A stretch of DNA of 64,000 bases. Source: Terana coerulea (taxonomy: Eukaryota; Basidiomycota; Agaricomycetes; Polyporales; Phanerochaetaceae). Positions 37,115 to 49,998 of this stretch are shown in pieces. The translations under genes and the position numbers were made by a program. The notes under the pieces were generated by a model. It was given only the letters and a program-made list of their open reading frames with translations. It was not told where the DNA came from and searched no databases. Position 1 is the stretch's first letter; each line of letters starts with the position of its first letter. The stretch lies in the NCBI GenBank assembly GCA_024811115.1, contig JAKOGH010000740.1, positions 310,001 through 374,000 of the forward strand, written 5' to 3'.

Positions 37115-39043
37115 TCAATTTTGCTGCACTTGAGCCTTGCTCGCAATGAAAGCCGCCCTCTGCCTTTCCACAGCAGGGATCACCTCGACCGCGCTCCCGC
37201 TCTTCGTGGCTGTACCCTCCGTCAACACTATCCTCTTCGCGTTCGCAGCCGTGTACGTAGTCCACTCCGGTGAGCGCGCAAGCTTGTGTGTGTTCGGATT
37301 GCCCGAGCGGACGAAGGACAGCCAATACGCGATGAGCTCCTCTGCGAAGGCCTCCTCGGCCGGAGTCATGGTTGTAAACGTCGTCGTGCCGTTGAATCTA
37401 TAGAGATGTGAGAAGGGTTGCATGGGAAGGGGTGTGACTAGCATACCCTGTGTTGGTGCCCCTGAACATCATCCAGTTCTCTGCCGCGTGGTTGACGATG
37501 GTAGTGCCACTTGTCGGGTTCGCCGTGTTGTACCTATACGTATACGTGTTGACATGCTGAGAGAGCGCGTTGCCCATGATCTCAACCTAATACATCCTGT
37601 CAGCGCCGCTGGACGGCAAACAAAGATCCTGCGACACTCACTGCTGCACGAAGCTCAGAGTCCCCGGTAGCGACGCGGATGCGCTGGCTGCTGTTATCGA
37701 ACGCCGACAGCGGGTACTCTTGATCGTACTGCGCGAGGTCCGCCTTGGTGAGTTGCGGGAAGAACGCGGTCAGGTCTGCGTCTAGGTCAGAGGTGCCAGA
37801 CAGAGTCTCGTTGGAGGTGGCCCCGACGATAAGCGGTACTCGCTGGAATTTGCCTTCAAGGAGAGCGGTTGTCGGCCGGATGGGGATGACCTTGCCGTCA
37901 AGCACAGGCTTGAATATGTTGTAGGAGCCGTTGCTACCCGGGGAATAAGAAAAGATTCACAAGGAGTTGCAGCATGATAGTACGTACAATGGTGCATCCT
38001 GAGCGGGAGCAAGGGCGCTGACCGGTGCCTTCCGCAAGCATGCCATAGTTGCAGATATTGAACTCGAGGCGCAGTCGGCCTTCTCTGCAAAGAAGTTGAA
38101 CAGCGGCTGAAGCAACATCGTGTTCAATTACGCTCCAAACTATGCAAGTAGATAACTCACCTCCTGCTGTTGAGGAGAAGACAGCGGCGTCCTGTATACG
38201 CTCTGAGCAATGGCGCCATGGAACAACCCAGTTTGTTGAGCAGCGACGAGATGCAACTCGATAGAGGAGCCACCGGCACTCTCACCGTTGATGGTGACCT
38301 GGTTCGGATCACCGCCAAACGCATCGATGTGCTTCTGCACCCAACGCAATGCCTCGTTCTGGTCTTCGAAACCAACATTCAAGTCTCCGAGTTCTGGTGA
38401 TGTCGCAAAGGCCGGATGAGACAAGAAACCAAAGGAGTCCAAGCGGTAGTACACGGAGACAATAACGACTTCGGGTACTTGGTTGATCCAGTGGTCGAAG
38501 GGCCAGTTGACGGGGTTGCCGAACACGTATCCGCCACCGTGAATATACACCAGGACAGGCACTAAATCACGATTTAGTGTCACGAGCATACATACGTGAC
38601 ATGTGCTGACATTTATCGCCTTTCTTTGCGCCAAGCGGAGCATAGACATTCACATTGAGACAGTCCTCACTTCCAGCACCTCCAGCATCTCCCTCTGATG
38701 TATGTCAGTACGACCGTCAACCGCAAGAAAAGTAGTGGCAGACTGACGACCGGTGGTACCCTGGATGCAGAAATTGGGGTTCTTGCTCGCGTCGACGATA
38801 GCACCGTGAGTCGCGTGGCTCACTCGCGTCGTGTTCAGGGGGAAGCGGGGCGCGCCAGCGCAGGTCGCCGACTGGCGGCTCCGCGAACGGCAAACCGAGG
38901 AAAGCGACGGTGTTTGGGAAGCTGTGGTTTCCTCGATATTTTGCATAGCCGAGGTCAACCACTGTGGGGTCTGACGCGGCTAGGCATGTGGATAACAGGA
39001 GGCCTGTCGAGAGAAGAAGCTGCGTGAGCAGTCGGTAGCCCAT
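37115..39043 (-). CDS. Secreted type-B carboxylesterase/lipase
   Basis: Signal peptide MGYRLLTQLLLSTGLLLSTC, then the alpha/beta-hydrolase fold of the COesterase family: FLGLPFAEPPVGDLRW, SEDCLNVNVYAP, the oxyanion loop YIHGGGYVFGN, and the nucleophile elbow GESAGG. The likely acid is in GATSNETLSG and the catalytic His in VNHAAENWMMFRGTNTG. About eight short introns. It hydrolyses carboxylic esters outside the cell; substrates might be lipids, plant esters or xenobiotics. One apparent frame break lies in the G run 38838-38842, where one base too many separates WRAPLP from LNTTRVSHATHG. Confidence 0.9.
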
Positions 39044-39938
39044 TTCAAGGAAACCGAGGGTGGCTGGTTGGGAAGCGATGCGTCAAGGACGAGACGAATG
39101 CTTATATGCACGACGACGGTCTTGCCTTCATAGAATAGCATCACGACTTCTCAATTTCCCGAAGGTCTTGCAGATCTAGTGATGCGTCATGAGGTTAACG
39201 TGCAGGTGCAGCGGGAGTAGTGTGCGAGTAGATCAGCCCAATCACAGCGTAGACTCCAGAGGGCTGGCACTGTACCGCGGTCACGAGGAGCAATGCTTAT
39301 ACGAGCTGAGCAGGATAGCCCCACGATCCTGCCTGAGAGTCTTCTCAAATATTGAAGCGCGGTCTTGCTGGGAGTGCGAAGCCAGGCTCGTGTTGACGAG
39401 AAACGTTTCTCCGCGGGACGTAAGCCCGCTCGGCGAAATCCAACCAACCTGAGAAGGACTGGTCGCTTTCCGGGACGTTCTCGACGCGCAGAAGTCTTCG
39501 CGCAGGGTGATGGTGCTGGTAGAGTGGGTTTGCGCGTGATGTAATGCTGCAATGATGTACAAGACCGCGTCCCCATTGCTCACTCAGCAGAGGCTTGAGC
39601 ACGCCTAGCTATATGCATCGAGGCGATTCGTTGTGAACTTGTACTATTTACTCAGGCTAGCTCTACAGATATATATTCAGCAAGCCCGAGTCAGAAATAT
39701 CAGAAAAGCGCACCTAAGTAGGTAGTTGCGGCCACTGGCCCGGCCACTACACCACAATGAGCAACGATATTCAACCTTGTCCTCAACCACTTGTCACTCT
39801 TTCACCTCTACGTAGACCCAGACAGTCAGGCTCTCCCAAAGTTTGAACTTGTAACGTTTTGGGAGGTTGGTAGAAGGGGCGAGTCCATTACGCCATTCAC
39901 GAGTAGTGAAAGCAGGAGACAAGAGCGGTGGAGGCATC
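39044..39938. other. Intergenic between carboxylesterase and ORC3
   Basis: Divergent promoter region. Minus-strand frames at 39187-39602 lack recognisable motifs and overlap one another. No repeat was identified. Confidence 0.4.
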
Positions 39939-42900
39939 ATGTCTCCGCGGGAAGACCTGGATGATCCTAAGAAGGTACGTTCATCTACTCCTTCATCTCG
40001 GACTGGCTAACTGTCTATAGACTTGCATCTATCTCTCCGCAAATGATTCAGTCGGTATGTCAAAATGCAACAGTGATAACAGTATGCTTACTGCGTCATT
40101 ACAGAACTTGACGAGGGCGGAGCGTACTCTGCGGCTTCCTCTCTGTACGCGTCTCGCGACCTTCCAAACGGCTATGATTTGAGACTTGAGGCATACCGGT
40201 GGGCATGGGAGAAGTGTCTAGCTCGCGTCCAGGTGCGTCGTGTACGTTGGACTTGTATGATCCAACTACTGAGACTTCGTCTGCAACCAGAGTATCGTTC
40301 GCTCTCTTCATACGCCAGTGGTAGAAGCAGTCGTTGAGAGCGTGCATAAAGCTCATAACAAATCCCACGAACTTCCTGGGCTACCGTACCCTGAACTCCC
40401 CGTCATAGCAGTCTCAGGTGCGCCCTAATTAGTCTCATGCGACACTATCTTCTGAGAGCCATTGTAGCACCTGCGGGCAGCAACGCAGTCATCTCAGACC
40501 TAGTCAGTTTACTAGAGGGTGTTAGCAACGTACAAGGACTCCGCAGCGCAGCCAAACGGCAAAGGAAAGGAAAAGATGGTCGATAGAGAGCATCCGAGGG
40601 AGTCCGTCGTATCCCACATTTACCACGCAGACTGTCCCAATCTTGTCAGTGCTATGAAGGCCATCGTCACAAGCCTCGTGGACCGTGTTGATGATGGAGA
40701 GTCCGAGATGAAAGGCCCCATACGTTGTAAGTCAACCATTGGTACAAGTAAAGGCAGGTGAAGCTCAACCAAACTGCGCACTCTAGTCCCTCCGGCAATG
40801 AAGCGAAAAGCAACTACATCACTTGCGAATTTCGACATGAACCTGGTCAAAGCTTGGTTCAAAGCCTTACGTGCCTTGAACAGTAAGTCTTTCGCCGACC
40901 GCGTCTTCGTATCTAATACGTTCGTAGATGATGAGCCCAACCTTGTTGTCATTTTTCATAATTTCGAACAGTTTGACGCGAGTGTGATGGAGAACGTTTT
41001 CAGTATATGCAGGTGAGTGTAAACTTAACGACCTGAATGTGGTACATTCTGACGCCATCGCACATAGTCAGTGTCTTCCCGAGCTACCTCTCGTATTTGT
41101 GCTCGCAATGTCTGCTCCATCTCCAACGGCGTACCTAAGAGCTGCCTTTGCGCGAGATGTACTGACCGGTTTGCGCGTGCACGTCCACGCCGCTCCGTCA
41201 GGGGCTGAATTTGTTCAAACTGTCGTTGAAAAAGTTGGTGCCGCGTTACCTCACGGAACCAGGCAATAATATCATTGACACCTACTTCTAGACATTCTTC
41301 GACCTGAGTTTTGCGCCAGATGTCATACTGGGCCCTGCTGCCTTTGACTTCTTGGTCGATTTCTGCACGCGTCACACCGCTTCCCCAGATGCCCTCACAA
41401 CCATCCTCCAGGTAAACCCTGCCTTCCTATAACTCGAGAATTATCTCAACTCCTTTCAGCTAGCGTACATGAAGCATTTCGAAGAGCCCCTCACTGCCGT
41501 GGTGCATGACAGCGAATTCGGTCATGACGGCCTCCAAGGAATGTTCCAAGGGCCCACGCTACAACAAAGATCCTCCGACCCCTTCCTGCGGCACCTGATC
41601 ACGCGCGTCTGGAGCGAAACAGGTCAGGACGGCGCGGACCAGAACGACGTCCCGGAGTACCTGCGCGCGCTGGACTGGCGCCACGAGTTCGTGCTGGCGG
41701 ACGACCTCCTAGACGTGATCGACGAGGCGCGCCAGGACTTTGCGCGGCGCGCGGTGCAGCTCCGGCTCGCGTACCGCATGCTGCGGCTGGTGCAGGACTT
41801 CATGCGCGGGTATGGGTACCGGCCCTCCCTCAGCGAGGAGGAAGAGTCGTCGTTGCAGCTGATGGATCGCGTCGTACGGGTGAGCCGCTCGCTGTCCGAC
41901 GATGTCAAGTATCTTGGGCGTATGGTCAGGTGCGCCTTACGAGCGTTGGTATTATTGGCCTGCTGCTGAATTTTGGAGTGAACAGGAAACTGTCAGGCAC
42001 ACAGCTCGAGGCGCTGCTCACTAAGCTCTACACGTTCTTGTACGAAGTCGAGCCGCGACACCTCCGCTACGGCTACGAAGAGCACGATCCTCGAGAGTTC
42101 ATCGTGCGCTGCAGAAATGCACTACCCCAGAGTCAAACGACCGAGGCCGACGGTGCGAAGCCGAAGGCGGCCGTTGTGGAGACAGCGGCCAGCGTCGCTG
42201 GCTGGTTGACTTCGTTCCTCGAGTGAGCTTCACTTCGCATATGGCGTGTTCGACATAATGTTCCTGATGATGCATCAGGGAACGGCTCATACGACTCGAC
42301 AAGCTCCCGCTCTCAGAGGTTTGGACAACAGGCTTAACAGCATTCCCATCAGAGGTTCGCTCATTATGTTTTTGCTCCCTTCCCCATCCTCACAATCTGT
42401 TGCTTAGCTCCTCAACCCCGCCCCACGCGCATCAATCGTGAATGCCCTACTGAACCCGCAGGACGTGCTCACCGCCCACACCGCGCTCTTCTCCCGTTCT
42501 GCCGCTCGCAACCCCGCACCCAACGGCGCGTCCACGTCGCACACGCCCGCGATCTGGGAGCTGCCGGACACGAGCATCCTCTTCCACCGGTATATGGACG
42601 CCGGCCGGCTGGTGAACGTGTACGATTGGTACGAGGCCTTCGCCGTCGTGCTGGACACGCAGCGCGAGCGCGCGCAGGAGGCCGCTTGGGGCGGGCCGCA
42701 GACGCCCTCGCGCAAGCGGAATGGGAAGGGGGCGAAGAGCCAGAGGAGTCCGAGCAAGAAGAGCTTGAGTAAGAGCCCGACAAAGGGGAAGGGGAAGGCG
42801 AGGGCGCGTGAGGACAGCGAGGATGAGGACGAGGAGGGCGAGGAGGAAGAGGACGAGGCGTGGCAGGTGGAGGTACAGGCGCGGTTCATTCGTGCGCTGC

Positions 42901-42986
42901 ACGAGCTCGACTTCATGGGCTTCGTGAAGCATACGGGTAGGAAGGCGGACCACATCATGCGGACAATATACGACGTAGTGGACTGA
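39939..42986 (+). CDS. ORC3: Origin recognition complex subunit 3
   Basis: Starts MSPREDLDDPKK, then short exons TCIYLSANDSV and ELDEGGAYSAASSLYASRDL. The ORC3 N-domain shows LPYPELPVIAVSAPAG, DEPNLVVIFHNFEQFDASVM, LPELPLVFVLAMSAPSPTAY and ILQLAYMKHFEEPLTAVVHD. The C-terminal part has a winged-helix region with a Lys/Ser-rich and acidic insert (42700-42860) and ends GFVKHTGRKADHIMRTIYDV. It is part of the six-subunit complex that marks replication origins and loads MCM2-7. One likely extra G at 40517-40519 separates LVSLLE from LATYKDSAAQPNG. The neighbouring licensing gene MCM4 is only 3 kb away. Confidence 0.9.
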
Positions 42987-43283
42987 ACATTAGTTCAATA
43001 TGCATCATTGCACACAACGAGCATAGGATTGCATAGTAGGGCAACGGAGAGCATGTCCTAACAATACAGACGTGTGGGTCAAGGTATGTAGGTATCGCGA
43101 GCGTGGGTATCACAAGACAACAAACGTCGACAATGTATAACAAGTTGCGGATAGCGGAGTACTCTATGTACGAAGAAGACGAAGGATGTAACGACTGTGG
43201 GCGAGGCGCCGTGCGCTTTGTTTGTATGAAGCATGGATTGTCTGGGTGCTTCGCGGGAGTGTAGAGAGCTTAGGAACACAAAC

Positions 43284-44425
43284 TTATAAAAGCAGGGCGA
43301 CCAAGACAGCACCTATCGCCAAAGCAGCGGGGAGGCCGGAGGAGACAGAAGCGGACCTGAACGCGCCTGACGAGGCGTTTCCAGACGGAGACGCACTCGT
43401 GGGAGAAGGAGTAGGAACGGTGAGCGGGGTTTGGGTCGGTATCCTGGAGGTGACGAACGAGCTGGAGCTCTTCGACGAGCCGGTGGATGCAATGGTAGCC
43501 GGGACCGTGAGGGTAGATCCCGCCGAGGTCACAGAAACCGCAGCTGAGATTGAGGAGGACGCCGCAGAAACGGAACTCGCAGCAGAGCTCAACTCGGTCG
43601 GACTACCAGTGGCAGAAACGGAGGAACTGCTGTCCGAAGACCCCACCGCACTTGAGGCGGACGGGGTGCTCGTGGGTGCGGAGTTGGCTGATGTGGGTGC
43701 TGAGGTGACACTTGAGGTAGGGAAGGTGTTGATGACAGAGATGGTGGAGGCCACTGTGTTCGGCGGTGCGCTCGCGATGGAGGAGGGTACGGGGATGCTG
43801 GAGGTATCGCTGGGCACGGGATTGGCGGTCGAGCCTGTCATGCCTGTGAGGCTGGTTAGAGACAAAGGGTGTCAGGAGATAATAATGCAGAAGATCGAGA
43901 ATGGTACTTGCGTGAAGAAAGTAGAGTACTGCGTGTAGAGCGCCGCAGGGGTTCCAATGGGATTTAACGAGGTGAAGTTGATGTAACTTTTACAGAATGA
44001 GTACTTGCAACCCAGTAAACAAATAAAAGCACGCACTAGGTACTTGAATCCGGCCCTGCGGACGGATCGGGGGTGAACTGGAGAGACGCAGTGCTTGAAA
44101 CATCGACGGGTGCGATCTGCTGCACTAGAACCTGTAATGAAGCTCCTTGAGCTCACGGCTAGTAGCAAAATTATGTTACTCACCCCTCTGCCATTGTACA
44201 ACCCCACATGACAAGGACCGATGTCCGCGAGGAGGGGGCTACTCCGTTATCCAGCCATGTAACAGTGCACTTTTGACCAGCTTGGCAAGTTGTAGCGCTG
44301 TTCGGAGCCGTGACCTGCATACCACTATTCAACCAAAATTCCGAATGCATTTGTACGACACTTACGAAGAGAGTAGCCCTGACGAGAGGGAGCGCGAAGA
44401 ACGCGCAAAGGATGAACGCAAGCAT
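43284..44425 (-). CDS. Kre9/Knh1-like Ser/Thr-rich GPI-anchored cell wall protein
   Basis: Signal peptide MLAFILCAFFALPLVRA splices into TLFVTAPNSATTCQAGQKC and TVTWLDNGVAP, then DIGPCHVGLYNGRG and VLVQQIAPVDVSSTASLQFT. This is the N-terminal Ig-like domain of the fungal Ser-Thr-rich GPI-anchored family (Kre9_KNH). A long Ser/Thr/Ala/Pro tail suited to O-mannosylation follows and ends in GLPAALAIGAVLVALLL, a GPI-attachment signal. The expected place is the cell wall or outer membrane face, with a structural or beta-glucan-related role. One frame break in the G run 44234-44238 (a base missing) separates the halves of the Ig-like domain. Confidence 0.85.
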
Positions 44426-44814
44426 CGGGCCTAAGGTTCAGAGCGAAATAAAAGCGGAAAAGCGGTTTAGGGGAAAGAGGTGGGAAACAAGGTATCTGAG
44501 CGTTGACTGTCGTGAGGTGGCGTTGAAAAGGAGCGTGATTTATGGTCGCAGTATCATAGAATGGAGACACCGAAGGGCCGTATCCAACGAGGATGGAGTC
44601 AAGGAGACCGCAGCGTTGGTTCAATATGCGTGCCCGGCGCGTGTGCCGTGATCGCACCGTTCCGCTGCCCCGCCCTCCCGCCCGGCGTCTCGGTCTCGGT
44701 CTGCCTTGCTTGGCACTTGCCTTCGACCACCATCTCGGCAGTACAGATGCACGGCCGCTGCCCCTTGTACAGACTGTGAATATTGTACGACAAACCGAGG
44801 ACAGTAACGGCACC
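44426..44814. other. Divergent promoter between the Kre9-like gene and MON1
   Basis: Head-to-head spacer of 390 bp with no recognised coding sequence. Confidence 0.4.
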
Positions 44815-47263
44815 ATGTCGAGGTCTCCGCACGGCGCCCACGCCCCTTCGCGCGCCCCTTCTCGCTCTGGAACGCCCATTCCACATACTGCGCCAGCCCG
44901 GGGCCTGCTCTCCAAGCCCGTGCTGCATTCCGCCCCCTCTCTGACCTCGCTGCGGGTCTACAGCCGCACCACGTCGTCCTCGATGGCCTCCACGCCCATA
45001 TCGGACACGCCGCCCAGCGCCGCGCACGTCGGCGGAGACAGCTCGTCCAGCTCGTCCGCTGTGAACCTCACTCTGGACCTGCCTGCAGAGGGGATCTTGG
45101 TACCCGAACCCGAAGCAGAGGTGGATATTATGGATGGGGAAGAGGCAACGGCGGTGGGGAAGGTGGACGACCCGGCTGCTGATGAGGAGGCGAAGCGGCA
45201 CCTGAGGGAGCAATTACGCAGGACGCTCAGTCAGAAGAATACCGGAAGCCCAAGCGCAAGGTACGTCTGTCCATCCACGCATCCCGGGTTCGTGGGCTGA
45301 ATAGACGCAGAACCAAGGGTCGACTCCAGCAAGCGGAAGGGAAAGGCGGTTGAGAGGCTGGAAGAGATACGGGATGTTGGCGCGGTTGACACGAACAGGT
45401 ACCCCCACGCCAGTACTTCGTTCTAACCGATGCTGGGAAGCCTGTATTCATAAGGTATGTTCTCATCTCGCTTCTTTGATTGGCAGTACGTGTCTCACCG
45501 TAGAAATGCTCAGCGGTGAGAAGGACGAACGCGGAGACAACTTCACGTCTGTTATCGGTCTTATGCAAGCGTTGATCTCTGTCTTCCTGGACGACGGAGA
45601 CAAGCTGCGATGCATCAACGCAGGCAAGACCCGCATAACCTTCTTGCTTCGGCCGCCCTTGTACTATGCCTGTGTATCAGGCTGGGGCGAGCCTGAGTCA
45701 GTTGTGCGTCCCCTTCATCCGCTTCATGTTGAACAGATGCTAATATTGGAGAAGAAAGACGCGCTTCCACCTAGAATACCTACATTTGCAGATCCTCAGC
45801 GTCGTCTCGGCGGAGCAGCTGCGTCGAATGTTTGAGAGGCGGAACAACTTCGACCTGCGACGACTACTTAGTGGTGCTGAGCCATTCCTGTACTCGCTCC
45901 TTGACCGACTGGAGTGGGACCTGGCAATGAGCACGTCCTCGCTGCATTGTCTAAAGATGGATTCCACATTGAGGAAGCGGATAGCGGACGCATTGGTACC
46001 TACGTCGAAGATCAAGGTGAACAAGCCCGTGCATAGCATCTGATATCAAGGCTCATGCATCCGCAGGACATTCTCTACGTAGTCCTTGTTGCCCAAGGGC
46101 GCGTCATCACACTCGTCCGGCCGAAGAAACATTCTATACACCCCTCAGGTCAGTCAACGCAACCTCTCAGCCGCATTGATCACTTAACTCCTCGCAGATC
46201 TACACATTCTCATCAACACCATTCACTCGCCCTCGATCATCAACTCGTCCGCCTCCGCCTCATGGCTCCCTATATGCCTGCCCAAGTTCAACCCCTCCGC
46301 ATTCGTGAACGCCTACGTGTCCTTCCTGCGTCGGTCGGATGACATGGGGGCTGCCAGCGCACAGCCGACGCCTGTACAATCGCCGGTGGTGGAGCGCGAG
46401 ATGCCAATACTCACGGTGCCAGTGCTCCCAGGGAGCACGGACACGCCGAGGCCACAGGCTTCCAGGACGTCGACCGCCTCGGTGACACCAGATGACCGGC
46501 GGAGCATCGCGGCAAGCGAGCATCTTACCGAGACTACGGGAGAGCGGATGCAAGGACCCGCCCGTCGACATCGGGCTGATCTGCGTGAGCGGGTTGGCCG
46601 ACTTCGAGGCCGTCCGGGGTGGTGCACCACCGCATCCGACGTGCGTCCTCCGTCTCCTCCTCCGCGCTCGCGCTCGTGTACTCACGCATCCGGGGCTGGC
46701 AGAAACTGGAGAAGGAGGGCATGCTGAAGGCCGTCGTGTCCGCGCTCGCGAAGGGGACGACCGAGTACGGCGTGGGCGACCTCAGCATCCCCGGCCTGCG
46801 GCACTTCCTGTACAAGAGCCGCGCGCAGGTGCAGGTGACTGCGCCGCGCTACGAGGAGCCGTACGACGACCTGGACGAGCGGCGTCGGTGCGTTTTCTTT
46901 TCTTCTTTTCACCCAGTGGGCGCCAGACCCAAGACGCTGACGCGGGGTGCGCAGGCTGGTCACGCTGTACCAGATCCTGCACGACGCGATTCACGCGAAG
47001 TCGGGCCAGCAGGGGACGCTCAAGCTGCAGTACATCCGGACGGAGCGCGAGAGCGTCATGGGCTGGGTACGTATCTGTCTGTTTATGCTGCACAGTGGCG
47101 GCGTGCTGAACGAGCGGCGCAGATTACACAGCCGTTCGAGCTGTACCTCGCGATGTCGCCGCTGCTGCCCAAGAGCGCGGTCGTGAACGCGGCGAACGCG
47201 ATCGCGCGGTGGGTCCAGAAGGAAGAGAAGCGGTTGTTCCTGAGCAATGCTCCCGTCTTCTAA
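44815..47263 (+). CDS. MON1: Vacuolar fusion protein MON1
   Basis: A Ser/Pro-rich N-terminus precedes the Mon1 longin core: RQYFVLTDAGKPVFI, FTSVIGLMQALISVFLDDGD, FHLEYLHLQILSVVSAEQLR, RRNNFDLRRLLSGAEPFLYS and ADALVPTSKI. Then come DIGLICVSGLADFEAVRGWC, GLRHFLYKSRAQVQVTAP, and the end QPFELYLAMSPLLPKSAVVN. With Ccz1 it forms the exchange factor that activates Rab7 on late endosomes and autophagosomes. Frame breaks appear in the C run 45402-45406 (one missing), at about 46540-46560 (one extra), and in the G run 46616-46619 (one missing). Correcting the last makes RGWCTTASD run into a clean intron. Confidence 0.92.
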
Positions 47264-47656
47264 AGCTGTCAGGGGGGGCCAGGACGATCGTGATCAGCAG
47301 AGACTGTCGTCTACGATCGAGAATCGTGCACAAGGATATGAATTGAATGAATGACCAGACCGTCGATCTAGTCGATCGTGTTCGATTCATCGCATGATAT
47401 GGTTTTTGGAAGCGTTCATTCATTGAAGCTTGGTGCATATATGCGTACAAATACACTGTTCGGTACGTCCTCGTCTACTGTATACTTCCCGCCCTGGATC
47501 ACCGGGCAGCTACATCCTGCTTTTGTCCGTGCAACACGTTATCCCATACAACAAAGAAAGAAAAATCTATGAGCATATAACCATGCAACCTGGTATCAAT
47601 CATCCAGTCCGGTGGATCGTTAATGTACAACGCCGGCTCGCCCCGCCCCGCCTCGT
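47264..47656. other. Tail-to-tail spacer between MON1 and the bHLH gene
   Basis: AT-richer than its neighbours and without coding signals; it should hold both 3' UTRs. Confidence 0.4.
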
Positions 47657-48916
47657 CTAGGCGTGCCTTCCAAGTCCCAGCAGCGAGCTGGGCGTTTGTG
47701 CTTGGATCGCGCTACGGATGTCCACGGCGGCCGTTACAGGTTCTCGGTCGATGCTCTTGGGCATACCGCGCGAGGAGCTCGACGCGACGCTCGACGCCGG
47801 CGACGCGCTGCTCATCTGCAGCAGCAGCGACGCGGCCGTCTCGTCCTCGGGCGTCCACGCGGGCGACACCGTCGGAGAGCGCGCACTCGACAGCCGCCGC
47901 CTCACCGACACAGTGCCCTGCCCCGCCGGCGCGGCCATCGTCGGTGCGGGCGCCGCGGGGCTGGGGAGGGGGTGCGCGGGGCCGGGCAGTGCGAGCGCGG
48001 GCGGCATCTGCGCCGCGGACAGCGAGAGCGGGACGCGGAACGAGCCGGAGAGCGGCGGCGTGGGCAGGTGGTGCGGCGCGGGCGCGGACGCGTCGAGCGC
48101 GAGGCTGCTCGGGTCGACGTACGGATGCGGGAGCCACGACGAGATGGGCGGGAGGCACGGCGACTGGCTCGGCGCGTGGGACTGCGCGCGCGACGGCCGC
48201 GACGGCGGGCGGCGGTCCTCGGCGCCGGCGAGGATGTCGACGTCGGCGTCCTGGCCGTGCTCGTCTGCTTTGCGCTTGCGTGTCGCCATGGTGGGGCTGA
48301 TTGGCGGCGAGACTGGCGTCTGTTGGGACTGGCGAGGGCTGTTGGAGACGGGATGGGCGCAGCGCGAACAGGGGCGCGCCTCGAGGACTTCGACGCGGTG
48401 GAGCAGCTCCTGGATGTACGTGACCGTCTTGACGAGCACATCGAGCTTGAACTCCTTCTCGCCCTTGCCGCGCGCCTCCTCGCCTGCCGCGGGCAGCGCA
48501 GGTTGCCCGTCCGCGACGCTCACGAGCGCGCTCAGCGTGCCGAGCGTCTCGTTGATCTTCGTGCGCCGCGCCTTCTCGATGCGCGAGTGGTTCAGCTTGC
48601 GCTGCGACTCGCGCGCGGAGCGCGAGAGCGGGCCGGGCTTGCGCCCCCGCCGCCGCGGTGCCGGCGCGGTCGCAGTCGGCTCGTACTCGTCCTCCTCCTC
48701 GTCCGTCGAGTCCGCGGGCGACTCGTGTGCAGGCTCGCGCGGAAGGATGTGCGGCCGCGGGCGGGCCAGGGGCGGTGGCGCGCCGTGCTGAGATGGCAAG
48801 GCCGCCGCGTCTCCTGCCTTTGCGGCGCCGGTCTCGGGTTCTGTGCGGGGCCGCTTGGCCCTGCGCGGCGGGTTGCAGCTCGCGGTGTACGCCGCGGTGT
48901 CTTTGCTCGGGGTCAT
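47657..48916 (-). CDS. bHLH transcription factor
   Basis: Single-exon frame. I start at MTPSKDTAAYTA (about 48916), the first ATG; the frame stays open upstream but only from a GTG. A basic helix-loop-helix lies near residues 110-190: RKLNHSRIEKARRTKINETL, a loop rich in Gly/Ala/Glu, then FKLDVLVKTVTYIQELLHRV. The basic region has His, Glu and Arg at the spacing (H-x3-E-x3-R) that recognises CACGTG-type E-boxes. An acidic stretch and an AT-hook-like RRRGRKPGP precede it. The C-terminal half is Pro/Ser-rich and ends SSLLGLGRHA. It is a nuclear regulator; the regulated genes cannot be inferred from the window. Confidence 0.88.
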   Translation of the reverse strand: MTPSKDTAAYTASCNPPRRAKRPRTEPETGAAKAGDAAALPSQHGAPPPLARPRPHILPREPAHESPADSTDEEEDEYEPTATAPAPRRRGRKPGPLSRSARESQRKLNHSRIEKARRTKINETLGTLSALVSVADGQPALPAAGEEARGKGEKEFKLDVLVKTVTYIQELLHRVEVLEARPCSRCAHPVSNSPRQSQQTPVSPPISPTMATRKRKADEHGQDADVDILAGAEDRRPPSRPSRAQSHAPSQSPCLPPISSWLPHPYVDPSSLALDASAPAPHHLPTPPLSGSFRVPLSLSAAQMPPALALPGPAHPLPSPAAPAPTMAAPAGQGTVSVRRRLSSARSPTVSPAWTPEDETAASLLLQMSSASPASSVASSSSRGMPKSIDREPVTAAVDIRSAIQAQTPSSLLGLGRHA

Positions 48917-49998
48917 GGTGCGCAGCGGCGGGGACCTGTGGTGTGCGTCGTGGTGGTGACGGTGGGGAGCTGGAGGCCGTCCTGAAGCTTCATGTCCGGC
49001 GGGGTACGCAGCTCGCTTTTGAGAGGACGAATGGCGTCTCGCAAAGCGGTCGTGTGCGCAGAGAACGTGCGCACAAGACCAGCAGGAGCGGACTGCCCTC
49101 GCACGACCTTGGAGACGCACGCTGATTGGCTGCGGCCCAGACACGTGTACCCTCCCAGTCGCCCTTGCCTATTCCGGCGCGCTGTCGCCTTCTCAGCCCT
49201 TCCAGAGTTTGTGCGCCAAACGGAGCCCAGAGGCGTTCGCATGCGATTGCGGCTTCGCCATCGCAGGAACGTGAACCGCCGCGGCCATGGCTGATAACAT
49301 TCAGTACCAACTCTCTCACCAGCCCGCCTTCTCGAGCTGACTTGGCGGCCTCAGCGTGCACCGCACCAGTGCTGCAGTCGTAAGCCCATATCCACAACGA
49401 CGGTGCCGTCACGAAAGTCAAAATGGCAGCCTATAATTGCTGTACGGCATAAGCAAATCTCTTTGATAACCGATAATGAAGACCATACACGCACTGGTAC
49501 CATAACGGTTCCTATCACTTGTGCTGTGGGCCTGGCCATGATGAACGTGGGTCGGCCAATATGGAATGCTGCGATTGTCGTGTTGGCAATGGTTTGATAC
49601 ACACCATTGGCAGACACGTCATGGGAAGTGGGCAGAGAACCCCCAGGAAATTGGTTCTGCTTGAAGCATCTCAACCGTTCGTGCAGATGGACGACAAGTC
49701 AAGTGACATGCTTTCGCAGAATGATATTGAAGCAGCAATGGGTTATGCATACTGACGACCTCGCGGAGTACTGCTACTGCGCGCGATTAGAAAATGAACT
49801 CTATCCCCAGACGGGTAGTATAGCACACACCTCTATGAGCTCGAGACGAGGGCCTAGATTGGGCACTCGGAGCGTTATTCCTCCAGTACCTAGTCAGTGA
49901 ATCCCAGCAAGACATAAAGAGAAATCAAACATGGCGAAGCACCGCAAAGTCACGCCGAGGAACATTTCGTCATTCGAGTAAATTAATCTTGCAATAGC
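48917..49998. other. Intergenic, bHLH promoter and MTG2 3' flank
   Basis: Frames within 48917-49144 extend the bHLH frame but lack an ATG. Overlapping frames at 49126-49900 show no motif. Nothing else is recognised. Confidence 0.4.

Noticed and set aside
43222..43938. 238-codon acidic plus-strand frame
   Set aside because: Antisense of the Ser/Thr-rich tail of the GPI protein; Ser codons read backwards give Glu/Val/Ala runs.
47663..48985. 440- and 357-codon plus-strand frames
   Set aside because: Antisense shadows of the bHLH gene; no motifs and biased composition.
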